Source: Galeopsis tetrahit
Lineage: Eukaryota; Streptophyta; Magnoliopsida; Lamiales; Lamiaceae
Length of the DNA: 64,000 nt
Assembly: GCA_963675135.1 (NCBI GenBank)
Contig: OY776121.1
Location: 69,766,265 to 69,830,264 of the forward strand
Direction: 5' to 3'
Within the stretch, counting starts at the first letter, position 1; every line of letters starts with the position of its first letter. The notes under the pieces were generated by a model. It had not been told where the DNA came from, made no database searches, and worked only from the letters and a program-made list of their open reading frames with translations. The translations under genes and the position numbers were made by a program. Shown here one piece after another: positions 1-10,565 of this stretch.

Positions 1-320
1 TCGATCACGTCTATTTAGAACTCGACTAGCAAACTACCCTTTTACGCTTAACCTTCTCGTGGGATCGACCTCGTGCTTATCATGCTACAATAGACGCCGT
101 ACACTTGCGGTTGTTTATTTTAGTGTTGTATAACACGTGTATCAGATATAATCAACACCCGTGGAATCATTGTTATGATCCACATGGTATGATATATCCT
201 CCACAACATGTAGATATGGGATACGATAATTAGAGGAACTTTGATTATAACTATCATATACAACAAGTTCCCTCCTATTACCAAGATTGGAGTAACAATG
301 ATGCATCCACTTTTCAAGAG

Positions 321-1160
321 ATGGCCCCGGTCTACATGGATATGCATTATGATCAAGAAAGTGATCCACGAGATGGATTTGAATTCCATGGAGCTCCGGA
401 AGGAAATTATTACGATAATGAGAGAAGCTTTGGGTACGATTACCAAATACAACAAGCTTCCTCTCATTATCAAGAGTGGGGAAGCAATGAATATTGGCCA
501 CCAAATGATGAAGAGAAGCACAAAATAGAAGATGTCATGGCAAGGATGGAAGATATGTTGAAAAGGACGATAGAGCAACAAGAAAAGCAAATAGAGGAAC
601 AAGCTAAGACAAATGAGCAACATGCAAGGGGACTCAAATCACTTGAGTGTGTAATTGGGCAACTTGCCACGGTCATTGGGGAGTTGACTATCGTCATTAA
701 AGAACTACAAGAAGTGGAGGACCCAAGTGAGGAGAGTGAAAACGACAAGCTTATTGACAAGAGAGATGAAGAGGAATGTCCTTTGATGGACATGGACAAC
801 AAGGAACAAGAAGATCAAGAAGCATCGAAAGATGAAGTGAAGAGCAAAATGAGCATTTCTAAACTTTTAAACTCTTCAACTTACACTTTACTTGATAATG
901 ATGTTTCTATTGATTTTATTGTGCCTCTTGATCACTTTGATCTTAAGAAAGAAGTTGAGAAGAGCTTGGGTATCCTTGAACAAAGAAGAGCGAAATGGAA
1001 AGAGGTGGTGGTGAAAGACCAAAAGGAATTCTTATTGATGGAAGGGTGCAAGAGAGATGCAAGTGATTTTCCTACTACTCAAGGGAGCCTCATTGATTTT
1101 GAGGTCAAAATATCGAAATATAATGGCAAGGAGGATCGATATCCATGGCCTTTTCGATGA
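321..1160 (+). CDS. Gag-like C-terminal reading frame of the gypsy-type element, degenerate
   Basis: An open frame of 279 residues begins with ATG at 321, but the same frame is open upstream from about 100 except for a TAG at 231-233. The visible ATG is therefore probably internal and the protein already broken. The upstream part is rich in Tyr, Asn, His and Pro (YNQHPWNHCYDPHG), like spacer regions of plant gag proteins. Residues about 70-135 form a charged heptad-like coiled coil (MEDMLKRTIEQQEKQIEEQ, then KSLECVIGQLATVIGELTIV), a layout common before the zinc knuckle in gypsy gag. The C-terminal half is acidic and then ends with PWPFR. No CCHC knuckle or enzyme motif is present. Either a truncated gag or the single protein of a LARD; no function can be given. 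Confidence 0.5.
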   Translation: MAPVYMDMHYDQESDPRDGFEFHGAPEGNYYDNERSFGYDYQIQQASSHYQEWGSNEYWPPNDEEKHKIEDVMARMEDMLKRTIEQQEKQIEEQAKTNEQHARGLKSLECVIGQLATVIGELTIVIKELQEVEDPSEESENDKLIDKRDEEECPLMDMDNKEQEDQEASKDEVKSKMSISKLLNSSTYTLLDNDVSIDFIVPLDHFDLKKEVEKSLGILEQRRAKWKEVVVKDQKEFLLMEGCKRDASDFPTTQGSLIDFEVKISKYNGKEDRYPWPFR

Positions 1161-2827
1161 GCTCATTTATTTCCGTCCGGCTTGAAGACGTTAAACTTAG
1201 CGCTAAATGGGAGGCAACCCATTCTTTTATTGCTTTCTTTAATTTTATTTTAGTTTTTATGCCTTTTGATTTCTTTTTGTTTAGTTTTTGCTTTGTAGGT
1301 TGAGTGTTGTGTTGGTGTTGAATGATGAGAGATGTTCATGAAAAAAATCAAGGGTAAAAGTTGGAGTGCTTTGGTGCTAAAAGGTTCAAGAGACAAACGG
1401 TTGCGGTGACTTACATTCTTGGTGAGCTCACTTGGTGGATATTATCCTAGGTAACACACTCAATCTCAAACTTTGCATTCAACTAGATAGTTTCAATTAA
1501 GTTTGGGGGGAGATTTCGTGTGTTCACCTTCATTTTTATTGCACCGTTCGTCCTAATATTTTGTTAGTTTTGTTGATTGAGATATCTTGTGGATTGTTGG
1601 TATTTGAGGCTTAATTGGTGGTGATTGTTGAGTTATTAAGTTTGGTTGAGCTAGTTGGTATGGATTGATACTTGCTTGTTCATTTGCTTATGTGAAGATT
1701 GTGCTTGATTTGGTGCTCTCAATTCATGATTAGACAAGCTTGTGAGCTTTAGAGCCTTTAGACTTTCATATCTTATGGTCTATTTTTTCTTCATGTGAGT
1801 ATCATTCATGCTTGTGTACTCTAGAACTTGCCAATTGTCTTGTTTGAGGCTATTTTTTGTGTGAGATTTTTGAAAGTGATATAAGGCCATCTTTGTTTTG
1901 AATAGTCACTTGGCCAAATTTTCCATACCAAATGAAATATCTCCGTAGTTAGCCACTTTGAGCCTATTGATCCATTTTCTTTGGCAACCTACAAATTTAG
2001 CCTATTTGTCCATCTTGTATGAGCCTAAATTTTCCTATGAACTAGTGGAGCTTGAAAGTTGACAAATGTGGTTGAATTGAGGTGTAATGTGAATTTGGTG
2101 GATTTGTTTGGTTGAAAAGTGAAAAGATTGACAAAAAAAGAAAAAGAGAAAAGATGAATTGTGAGTTGTACATGAAAAAGATTGAGTTGATGAAAAATGA
2201 AAAACATTGAAAAAGAAAACTCTCTTGTGTACAAACATTTGGTAGAGCTTAAAGATCAAAAGTGCTAAAAAAAGTTTTGGTGATGAAGAATGTGCTTAAA
2301 GGAGTGATCAAATGAATTATGGGAGTTAGGAATTTAGTTGCAATCGGCCAATTGCAATTTTCCTCTTGAGATTTAGAGACGTTCCTAGGCGTCTTTACTC
2401 CTCGCTCCACTAGTTTACGGGTCACTTTATCCAAATCTTCCCTACCTTAACCAAAGAGCCTACATTACAACCAAATGTGAAGTCCTTATTGATTCGTTGA
2501 TTGAACACTTTCATGTTGTGGAGAACTTAGACATTTGACAAGCATATGGTGGTGCACTTGTGTGATTTGATGTTGAGAGCATACATTTCCTTGATATACA
2601 CTTTGAGTGATGAGAGATACACTTACTTATGAGGAAATTGTGAATTGGGCACTTAATCTTGCATTGATTTGGGCGTAAGTTGTGAACTTGTTTGTGGATA
2701 TTTGTACCTCTTGGTTTGACTAGCTTGAGGAAAGTTGACAATCACTCATTCAATTTTGATTGAATTTCTTCGCAATCCTCCCACTTGTTCTATATTTCTT
2801 TCGTTGCTCGGGGACGAGCAACACTTT

Positions 2828-2841
2828 AAGTTTGGGGGGGT
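2828..2841 (+). other. Polypurine tract before the 3' LTR
   Basis: AAGTTTGGGGGG followed directly by TTGATTAG is the usual plus-strand priming site of plant gypsy elements. It fixes the orientation of the element (+) and the start of the LTR at the TG at 2842. Confidence 0.65.
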
Positions 2842-3100
2842 TGATTAGGTGTGAGATTGCTCGTATTTGTGCTCATTATTGCTATATTATTCAAGCATTT
2901 TGATGTGATTTTGGTCGTAATTGGTAGAAATTGTGCTACTAACCTTGTTGTCGAGAAATGTGTTCAAAGTGTAGGAAACAAGGTGAAATAGTCCATTTTA
3001 GAGAAAAAACGAGCATTGGCGCATGTGAATTGAAGTTCGATTGAAGGACAAGCAAGGAAAGCCGAGAAAAAGTGTCAAAATAGCCCAAGGAGCAGAAATC

Positions 3101-3262
3101 ACTCGGCCGGCCGAGTGGTCCCACACTGGCGGCCGAGTGAGGTGGACTTCCAGAAACTTTCAAAAAAATCAATGTCACACTGGCGGCCGAGTGGATTGAC
3201 ACTGGCGGCCGAGTGGATTGACACTGGCGGCCGAGTGGTCTCACACTGGCGGCCGAGTGGGT
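3101..3262 (+). repeat. GC-rich minisatellite inside the LTR U3 region
   Basis: Five copies of CACTGGCGGCCGAGTG occur. The last ones are in perfect register with a 22-bp unit (ATTGACACTGGCGGCCGAGT plus GG), and an inverted version (ACTCGGCCGGCCGAGT) starts the block. The block lies about 160-320 bp before the TATA box, so it is in the position of an LTR enhancer. Its GC content is far above that of the surrounding DNA. Confidence 0.85.
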
Positions 3263-3419
3263 TCTGCAGCCCAAAAACTCATTGTATATCCACTCAACTC
3301 GGTTGACCGTTTGGTCCACTCGGTTGACCGTTTGAACTTACGATTTTTGGGGAATTTCGCGAATTTTGAAGAACTTCAAGGACCCAATTGTTAATTTCGT
3401 CTCACACACTCTTCCAAGC

Positions 3420-3428
3420 TATAAATAG
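3420..3428 (+). promoter_or_regulatory. TATA box of the gypsy LTR
   Basis: TATAAATAG stands 30-40 bp before a CT/CA-rich start region. The following ACTCAAACCCTAG-type leader is typical of the R region of plant LTRs. Confidence 0.6.
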
Positions 3429-4866
3429 CTCCCCAATCAGATTGTTGAGGAGGCTTGGCCTCATTTTCTACACACTCAAACCCTAGTTTCATTCTTAGAT
3501 AGATTTTCAACATATTTTGCAAGTTTAATTCCATAGATTAGCTTCAAATTTAGTATTTAGTTTGGGCTTTTGAAGATTAAGGTTACATTCACTTGTAATA
3601 GCTTAGATTGTTGAAGAATCATCAAGGTGACTTCCACCCAAACTCTCTCTTTTCTATAATATTGTTATTTTCATGTTTATTTGTATTTTTCTTGTTGTTT
3701 TAGCCATGGGTGTTTTCTCAAACACCATGGGCTAAGTTTTTTATGCTTTGGGTGTTTAAAACCATGTGACTATTGAATGTGTGAATTGTTTAGACTTTGA
3801 TTATTGTTGATATTTGGATTATTGCTTCTCTTATTGGGTTTTATTGGTGATTTGTGTATTTGCTTCTATTAATTCATATTTTGAGGCATGTTTAGCGTAG
3901 ACGAGAGTTACATGAACATGTTTCAATTTATGGTGTGAGTTGTTGGTATACAAATGTGTTTATTATACTTTTAATTCGTCGGGAGAGAGTTAATCGTATT
4001 AGAACCCCCATTAGGAGACATTAAGTACTTGAATGGTTATTTGGGTAGTTGATGAGGATTAGGAAGATGTCTTATTACCGGGTTTGGGAACACCTTAGAC
4101 GTAAGGCTATAGTACCCGAAGGGAAACGATTTTCATCCTAGCATCTTGATGCTCTTAGCAAATTCAAATTGAAGCATAAAAATGGTATAAACAATTCCAC
4201 TCGATTTCACTAGGTAGAGAACATTTGAAGCATTCACACACTTGCACTTTTTCGAATCTAATTCGTGGTTGTTCTTTGTCTTGCTTGTCAAATTCTTGTT
4301 TTGTGATTTAGTAGTTTGATTACTTGTTAGCCTTTAGATTGTGTTTAGTTTAATTTATTGTCTTTAGATTATTGTTTAGCTTTAGTTTTGCATTCAAAAC
4401 CCGAAACCGTAGCTACATTAGTTATGACGACGTACAACTCTAGGGATCCATTGCACTAGCCCACCTCCCGTGGTTCGATACTACTTGGTCGAATACTTCC
4501 ATTCCTACTACGACCCCTTATGCCTTAGGGGAAGTAGTTAGTCAAAACATATAGACTAACATTCGTTCAAGTCACTGCTCCACCATACCTTCACTACAAA
4601 AAACGCATCGATTAGAGACTGATTTTCTCAACACACGTTAAAGACTGATTTGGGACCGATTTATGGGGGTCCTTATTTCATTGGTACCTAATATTGAGAG
4701 ACCGAATTTATGACACAATCTCAAATTAGAGACCGATTTGGGTCGGTCTTAAAACGGTCCCTAAACGTGAGTCGACCCGACCTATTTTCGGGCCCTCAAA
4801 CACAAATCGATCTCTAGTCTATAATTAGGGACCGAATATTCGGTCTCTAAATAATAAAATACAAAC

Positions 4867-5013
4867 CTGACCCAGCAACCGACACACCCACCCCGACCCG
4901 ATACCCGACCCAGCAACTGACACACCCACCCTCTTTATTTACCCGCACCCACCCCGACCCGATACCCGACCCAGCAACCGACACACCCACCCTCTTTATT
5001 TACCCACACCCAC
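4867..5013 (+). repeat. Tandem repeat of about 61 bp in the left part of the CACTA element
   Basis: A unit containing CCCGACCCAGCAACCGACA, a CACCCACCCTCTTTATTTACCC part and a CCCCGACCCGATA part is repeated a little over two times with very few changes. It lies just inside the subterminal repeats. Confidence 0.75.
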
Positions 5014-5692
5014 TTTATTTAAATGACCATTTTATTTTGGCCTTTGTGGGAATTGATCCCTGGTGGATGGGTGCCCAGTAATGGGCACCTACCACTTTGA
5101 CAAGTAATTGTCTTGTGTAACTTTTAAAATTAATTATATACATATATAATTAATTTCTTTATTGTATATGATCGGAAATGATATAGTGTCCACCGCCTAG
5201 GTGGCATGCCCGCGTCAATAAATTATTTTTTATTTATATTTAATTTGAATTTAATGTCATATTAATATTTTATTTTATCTCTATTAAAATTGTAAAATCT
5301 TTTTTACATTTAATTTAATATTATTTCTATCAAATCACACACGTCATTAATTTTTTCTCATATCTTCCATTGTCATTAATTTTTTCTCAGAATCTCTTCT
5401 CCACAAAATTAAAATTAATCTCTTCTCTACAAAATAAAAATTAATCTCATTGTCATAAACATTTTAGAATATAGACTTTTCTTATCAAATGAGAATTTCA
5501 TTCATCACAACCTCATTAAATGTTTTGATAAATCATTCAATAAATCAACTAAATGTCGACAAAGTGAGGAAATATAAAAACTCTGCATCAAAAGAAACAT
5601 AAATAATAAACAAAATTTGTTCACCCGTTCCCTTGCGTACTAGTATTTGATTTATGAAGATAACACTTTCACTGTTCTATATTATTTACTAC

Positions 5693-7074
5693 TGTTGGGA
5701 TATAGATCATGTAAACAATGTTCTAATTGATGATTGTATGTTTTGATGGTCAAAAGCAACTTAAAGTTAGTAATATATGTGGTTCTGAGTCATCTTAACT
5801 AAGTCATCTGATATAAGTTTACTGATCTTAATGAGATATTTGAAAACTGAGTTTACTGATCTTATTGTGTTTATTGATCTGATATAAGAACTGTTAGGAA
5901 CTAAGCTGATGTTTTGTATTGTATAGACAGCTTATAGTATAGGACTTAATTATACTCATCTGTATATAGTTCAGTTGATGTATAGATAGGTTTTATATAT
6001 GTAAGTTTTTATTTTATTGTATTCAGCATTGTAAAAGTTCAGAACAGTAGTTTAGAACACTAGATTAGAAGAAGATCAGAAGACTAATGAAGACTCAGAA
6101 GACTACTTCAGAATAAGAAGACTTCAAGAAGAGTTGAAGAGAAGTTTAGAAGAATTCTGGAGAATTACAGAACAGTTTTAAGTTACTGTGCTGACTGGCT
6201 CAGAACAGTAAAAATCAGAACAGTAAGCTACTGTGCTGATTTGGTGAATTTGAAGAATAAGTTTGGAAAACTTATGTAAAGAGTAACTAGATATATTTGA
6301 AGATATGCTGACTTGGAATAAGAAGGAAGTTACAAAGTCGGTTACAAGAAGGAAGTTACAAAAACAGTTTTAGAGTTAGTTGAAAGTTAGTTCACAAACT
6401 GCTAACTGTCATACTAAATCTATAAATACTGTATGATCTCCTACTTGAAGAGACTAATGCTACTACTGAACAATTACTGATCTAAGAGAATTCAAGAGCA
6501 AGTCTACAAGCAAGAACTCACAGAGTTAAGGAAATCGAACTAAGGAGAAGCCACAGGTTTGAAGAAAAGAATCAGAGGCTAACACAGAGAAGTTTTACTT
6601 TTCATTTTAAGTTTGTATTGTTGTAAACAAGTGTGCTAGTTACTTGTGAAATTACTAGTAGATCGAAGATACACTTGGGAGTGTAATCGATAAGATCACA
6701 GTCTTAATCTTGGGACTTTAAGCCACAAGAAACTCAAGGAAGAGTAATAAAACATCACAACTGGGATTGTGAGAGTGGATGTAGACATATTGGTCGAACC
6801 ACTATAAAATTATGTGTTCTTTACTTTTCTGTTTGATATTTGTTTAATATTTGTTTAACCAAGAACAGTAGAATTTACTAAGTAAAGATCTGATTAAAAG
6901 TTGAGTATAAAACTAAAACTGGAAGTACTGATCTGACTCAGTAAGAACAGTACTATTCAGAACACTATTCCGCATTATAAACTCTGATATTTTGAAAGAT
7001 TTTTGAAAGTCTATTCACCCCTCCCCTCTAGACTTTCTTAGTTTACTCAATCTTAACTCAACTTGGGACCAACA
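5693..7074 (+). mobile_element. Solo LTR of a Ty1/copia (SIRE/Maximus-like) element nested in the CACTA
   Basis: The segment begins TGTTGGGATATAGATC and ends TTGGGACCAACA, and is flanked by a perfect 5-bp direct repeat ACTAC (5688-5692 and 7075-7079). Inside are a TATA box (TATAAATACT at 6421) and, near the end, TTCACCCCTCCCCTCTAGAC. I know that phrase from U5 of SIRE/Maximus-type copia LTRs. No internal region is present, so the rest was removed by LTR-LTR recombination. The intact target duplication shows that the solo LTR arose from one element inserted at this site. Confidence 0.88.
6421..6429 (+). promoter_or_regulatory. TATA box of the solo copia LTR
   Basis: TATAAATAC lies about 650 bp before the LTR end, followed by GATCTCCTACTTGAAGAGAC. 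A likely start site is about 30 bp downstream. No element remains to be transcribed, but flanking CACTA sequence could be read from it. Confidence 0.5.
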
Positions 7075-7586
7075 ACTACTATTATACATATCTATTAATT
7101 ATATGATCTAATATACATTAAAATAAAATTATCATAATGTGAACACTTCATAAATTAATTAATTTGAGAAATATGAGAAAACATTAATTTAAATGAAGAG
7201 GGAATGAGAAACCTTATGTTGAATTCGAAACGAGATCTTCAAACTGATATTGGAGAGGAAAATCAAGGAACGCCCTATTTAGAAGCTGGTTTGTGGGTTA
7301 AAATTAAGAGAATGACATGTGATATATATGGGCTATTTATTCGCAAGAATGGGGGCTTTCTTCCGGAGTGTTTAGAGACCGCTAAAATCGGTCTCTAAAA
7401 ACAAACAACTTGATTTTGATACCGATTTGAGACCACAAAAATCGGTCTCTAAACACAACCGCCTGATTTGGGATCGAAAAATCGGTCTCCACTGTTTAAA
7501 ATTATCTATATATACAATATTAGGGATAATATTTTAAAATTTTGTATCTTTAAATATTATTCATATCTTTTTAATCGCTAATATAT

Positions 7587-7883
7587 ATGTCTCTTCCAAC
7601 GATGGACAAATATTTATCTTCTCCTAAATTCGATTCCTCTATCTCGAACAAAGTCATAGAGCCAGATTCATTGGAAGTGGAGACGGTGGTGCCCGATTCA
7701 ACTGATTTAGAGATCGTAGTGCCTGATTCAATTGATTTAGAGATCGTAGTACCTGCTTTAGTTGATTTAGAGGATGTAGTGAAAGATTCCACGGATTTAG
7801 ATAGCGTAGTAAAAGATTCTTTTTCGGATGTGGATACTTTGTACAAGCTTAAAGGATTCTCTCCTGATCCCGACGGTAAGTGA
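7587..7883 (+). CDS. Exon-like frame with five 10-residue repeats inside the CACTA element
   Basis: The frame codes for 98 residues from ATG at 7587. Residues about 28-77 consist of five 10-residue units, of which the clearest read DSTDLEIVVP, DSIDLEIVVP and DSTDLDSVVK. They are coded by a 30-bp tandem repeat at about 7671-7820. The frame runs through CCCGACG|GTAAGTG at about 7875, which matches a strong plant 5' splice site, so the true exon may end there. It is acidic and has no match I recognise. It may be an exon of a CACTA accessory protein or a captured host fragment. No partner exon was identified. Confidence 0.35.
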   Translation: MSLPTMDKYLSSPKFDSSISNKVIEPDSLEVETVVPDSTDLEIVVPDSIDLEIVVPALVDLEDVVKDSTDLDSVVKDSFSDVDTLYKLKGFSPDPDGK

Positions 7884-8341
7884 TCGATTCACATACGTAT
7901 AAAACATTTATACCAATTAAAGACTGAATTTTTGGTCTCCAAATAAAATTTAAAATCAGAATTTTAATTTCGGTTTAGAGACTGATATTCGGTGGATAAG
8001 TGGTCTGAAAAATATAATATTAAAGACCGAACTGAAAACAGTCTATAAACGAGCGGTCAAAATTGGTAGTCAATTAAAAATTAGGGATTCAAAATTTTTG
8101 ATACCAATTAAAGATTGAATTATCGGTCTCTAAACAAAATTCAAAATCAAAATTTTAATTTCAGTTTAGAGACTGAATTTCGGTCTCTAAGCGGTCTAAA
8201 AACATAATATTAAAGACCGAACTGAAAACAGTCTCAAAGCTCGAATTTTTTTCGGATCGGTCTCAAATCAGTCTCAAATAGAGACTAATTATGTCGGTCT
8301 CAAAATTTTGGTCTCTAATTGATGCATTTTTTGTAGTGCTT

Positions 8342-9100
8342 GCGGCTGCACCACACTTGGCCGCCGCAAGATAGCTCACAAGTCACAACCATCCCACCCC
8401 ACAGCCGCGGGCCGCCCCCACCTCACGAACGTTTTCCACGTCGCCTCCATTTTTTTTCATTTCTGCACACACATGCAGCGACATCGCCCTTCTCTCTCGC
8501 CCAGCACCATCGATACCTCATCCCTCAACGCCGCCACCTAATCGCGGATTACCCGCTCCCTCCCTGTTTCTACAACAAATATGTAGGTTTTTAATTTAAT
8601 TTTATTTTAAATAAGAAATTGTCAACCATAAACATTGTGGTCGATAAATTGTTGTCGACCATAATGTTTATGGTTGACAATTTCTTATTGAAAATTCTAT
8701 TTTTTTTAAAAAAATCTTTCGATAAAATCTCATCGACAATGTTTTTTTTGTCGATAAACTATAGTCTAAAATATACTATTTGGTCGACAAATCAATGTCG
8801 ATCAACACTGATTAATAGATCCATTTTACTAAAAGTGCATCTTAGATATTTAACATGCTTTGTTAAATTAATAAATGGGAGGGAGAGTGTATCCAATATA
8901 GTTGGAGGGGCAAATAATCCATGCCTTATCTTTAAGGCAATTGGTCTATTTTATTGGGCCTTAAATTAATCATTGGGCTGATATAAATTGTCTGTGTTTA
9001 CATGAATTTGCAAATAATATTGTTTAGGCAATTTCTTCATTTAAGTTTTTCATATTATTAGAAAAGTAAAACTGTCATATTATATACACTGATACACATG
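8342..9100. other. Gene-free stretch with a GC-rich beginning
   Basis: 8342-8580 is C-rich (about 55 % GC) and unlike the AT-rich DNA after it; it is the old flank of the CACTA insertion and may be a gene remnant, but no conserved frame is visible. 8610-8689 holds a strong hairpin (listed separately). 8735-8805 repeats the TCGACA/TGTCGA words of that hairpin. Nothing else was seen. Confidence 0.5.
8610..8689. repeat. Near-perfect 80-bp hairpin
   Basis: The left arm 8610-8636 is perfectly complementary to 8663-8689 (27 bp). The 26-bp middle pairs again through TGGTCGA (8638-8644) and TCGACCA (8655-8661), leaving a small loop. The arms contain GTCAACCATAAACATT. It could be a small MITE core or a source of small RNA. 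Confidence 0.85.
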
Positions 9101-9102
9101 TA

Positions 9103-9398
9103 CTCCCTCCATTTTTTTTTTAATAAGCGTCACTTTCACTTTTTACAACAAATTATAGTTATAAATTGTGTCTATATTATTCTTTATTAATTATAACTAA
9201 TATAAATTTTGTTTAATAAAGAATGTGATTAAGAATGTAGTTAGTATTTATAAATTAAATTAATTTTGGTGTAAATAATATTTATAATAAGATGAATAAG
9301 AATAAAATAATTAAAATTAAAGAAAAAAACTTAGAATAACATTTATTTTAAAAATAGTTAAAAAGTCAATATCACATTTATTAAAAAATTGAGGGAGT
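9103..9398. mobile_element. Stowaway MITE (Tc1/mariner), 296 bp
   Basis: The ends are CTCCCTCCATTTTTTT and, inverted, CTCCCTCAATTTTTTAATAA. They are flanked by the TA target duplication at 9101-9102 and 9399-9400. The interior is AT-rich without a reading frame. Confidence 0.85.
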
Positions 9399-9835
9399 AT
9401 ATAATAGGAGTAGTATTCTTTATATGTTTATATTTTTATATTAAGATGTGAGGTTTTTTATATTAAGACTTTGATCAACATAATTTAAACTATTTGTAAT
9501 TTAATGTGTGTTATTGTAAAAAAAAAAAGACTGAAACCAAACTTTATTGCTATGTGCATTTTATTACTTGGGAAGGCAGTCTGAAAAAAAAAAGTGACTT
9601 TTTTTTTATTTTTGGTACAATATTGTGTTTTTATATAGATATAGATCAAATAGACTTCGGAAGAAACCTTTATCAATTTTGTGGGAAATTATCGCTTTTA
9701 TCCTTATCCTCCTACTATAACTTATTATGGTTATAATTCCATTTTTTTTCTATTAATTAATTAATTTATTTATAATTTATTACTTTATTAATTAATTTAC
9801 CATTATTAATTAATTACAGTCCTTTCAAAAAAAAA

Positions 9836-10565
9836 ATTAGGTTTTTTATTTATTTTTTTCATTTTTTTTTTAGTTTTTCTTTTTCGTTTTTTTTTTTTTT
9901 CGTTACTCACATCCACTTTTCAATAATAATAGTCGCTACTTTTCATTAATAAAATTTCAACTTTTCACTAATAACAGTTACCATTATTCAGTAACAAAAT
10001 CTCCACTTTTCACTAATATTACCACTTTTCAATAACAAAATTTCCACTTTTCAATAATAATAGTTACCACTTTTCAGTAACAAAATTTTTATTATTGAAA
10101 AGTGGAAATTTTGTTACTGAAAAGTGGTAGATATTTTAACTGAAAAATGTAATTTTTATTATTGAGAAGTAGTAGATATTTTAACTGAAAAGTGTAATTC
10201 TTATTATTGAAAAGTGGAAATTTTGTTACTGAAAAAGTGGTAACTATTATTATTGAAAAGTGGAAATTTTGTTACTGAAAAGTGGTAGCTATTATTAGTG
10301 AAAAGTGGTAATTTTGTTATGAAAAGTGATAATTATTATTAGTGAAAAGTGGAAATTTTGTTACTGAATAGTGATAACTGTTATTAGTGAAAAGTGGAAA
10401 TTTTATTAATGAAAAGTAGGGACTATTATTATTGAAAAGTGAGTAATTATTGAAAAGTGGGAGTGAGTAACGAAAAAAAATACGGAAAAAAAAAAAGAAA
10501 AAAAAAACGAAAACAAAAAACGAAAACAAAAAAACAAAAAAATAAAAAAAAGACGAAAAAAAAAA
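9836..10565. repeat. Large foldback built from short tandem repeats
   Basis: 9901-10085 is repeated inverted in 10086-10472. The outer ends CGTTACTCAC (9901) and GTGAGTAACG (10463-10472) match exactly, and the pairing continues outward through a T-rich (9836-9900) and an A-rich (10473-10565) flank. Each arm is made of roughly 22-24-bp units such as GAAAAGTGGAAATTTTGTTA and GAAAAGTGGTAGCTATTATT. The right arm is longer than the left. No transposase-type terminal motif or clear target duplication was seen. Confidence 0.8.

Larger units (their letters stand above)
1..4561 (+). mobile_element. Right part of a Ty3/gypsy-type LTR retrotransposon (partial; 5' end outside window)
   Basis: The order of parts is that of the 3' half of a plant gypsy element or of a non-autonomous large retrotransposon derivative (LARD). 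There is a gag-like reading frame to 1160, then the conserved GCTAAATGGGAGGCAACCCA leader of the 3' noncoding region at about 1203, a long noncoding stretch, a polypurine tract at 2828-2841 and a 3' LTR. No protease, reverse transcriptase or integrase reading frame is visible. A second purine run, AAGTTTGGGGGGAG, lies near 1500. The 5' LTR and primer-binding site would lie left of the window, so the target duplication cannot be tested. Assignment to Athila or Tat is inference from the 3' layout. Confidence 0.65.
2842..4561 (+). repeat. 3' LTR of the gypsy-type element
   Basis: The LTR starts with TGATTAG after the polypurine tract. It contains a core promoter (TATAAATAG at 3420) and the plant LTR end phrase with 'CCTCCCGTGGTTCGATACT' near 4470. 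The right end is placed at the CA of GACTAACA at 4561; this is the best TG...CA partner but is not proved, because the 5' LTR is outside the window. At about 1.7 kb it is in the size range of plant gypsy LTRs. The CACTA element sits 30 bp beyond it. Confidence 0.5.
4592..8338. mobile_element. CACTA (En/Spm) transposon, non-autonomous, 3.7 kb
   Basis: The ends are CACTACAAAAAACGCATC and its inverted partner GATGCATTTTTTGTAGTG. The terminal inverted repeats match at 26 of 28 positions. Both ends are flanked by the 3-bp direct repeat CTT (4589-4591 and 8339-8341), the target-site length of this superfamily. Subterminal regions (4610-4860 and 7380-8320) carry many copies, in both orientations, of GAGACCGA/TCGGTCTC motifs, as expected for transposase-binding subterminal repeats. 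No TNPD/TNP2 transposase frame is present, so it would need help from another copy. Removing the inserted solo LTR leaves about 2.4 kb of CACTA sequence. Confidence 0.9.

Noticed and set aside
8340..8594. 84-residue Pro/His-rich frame
   Set aside because: Starts on the last bases beside the CACTA duplication and has no known motif; chance frame in a C-rich region.
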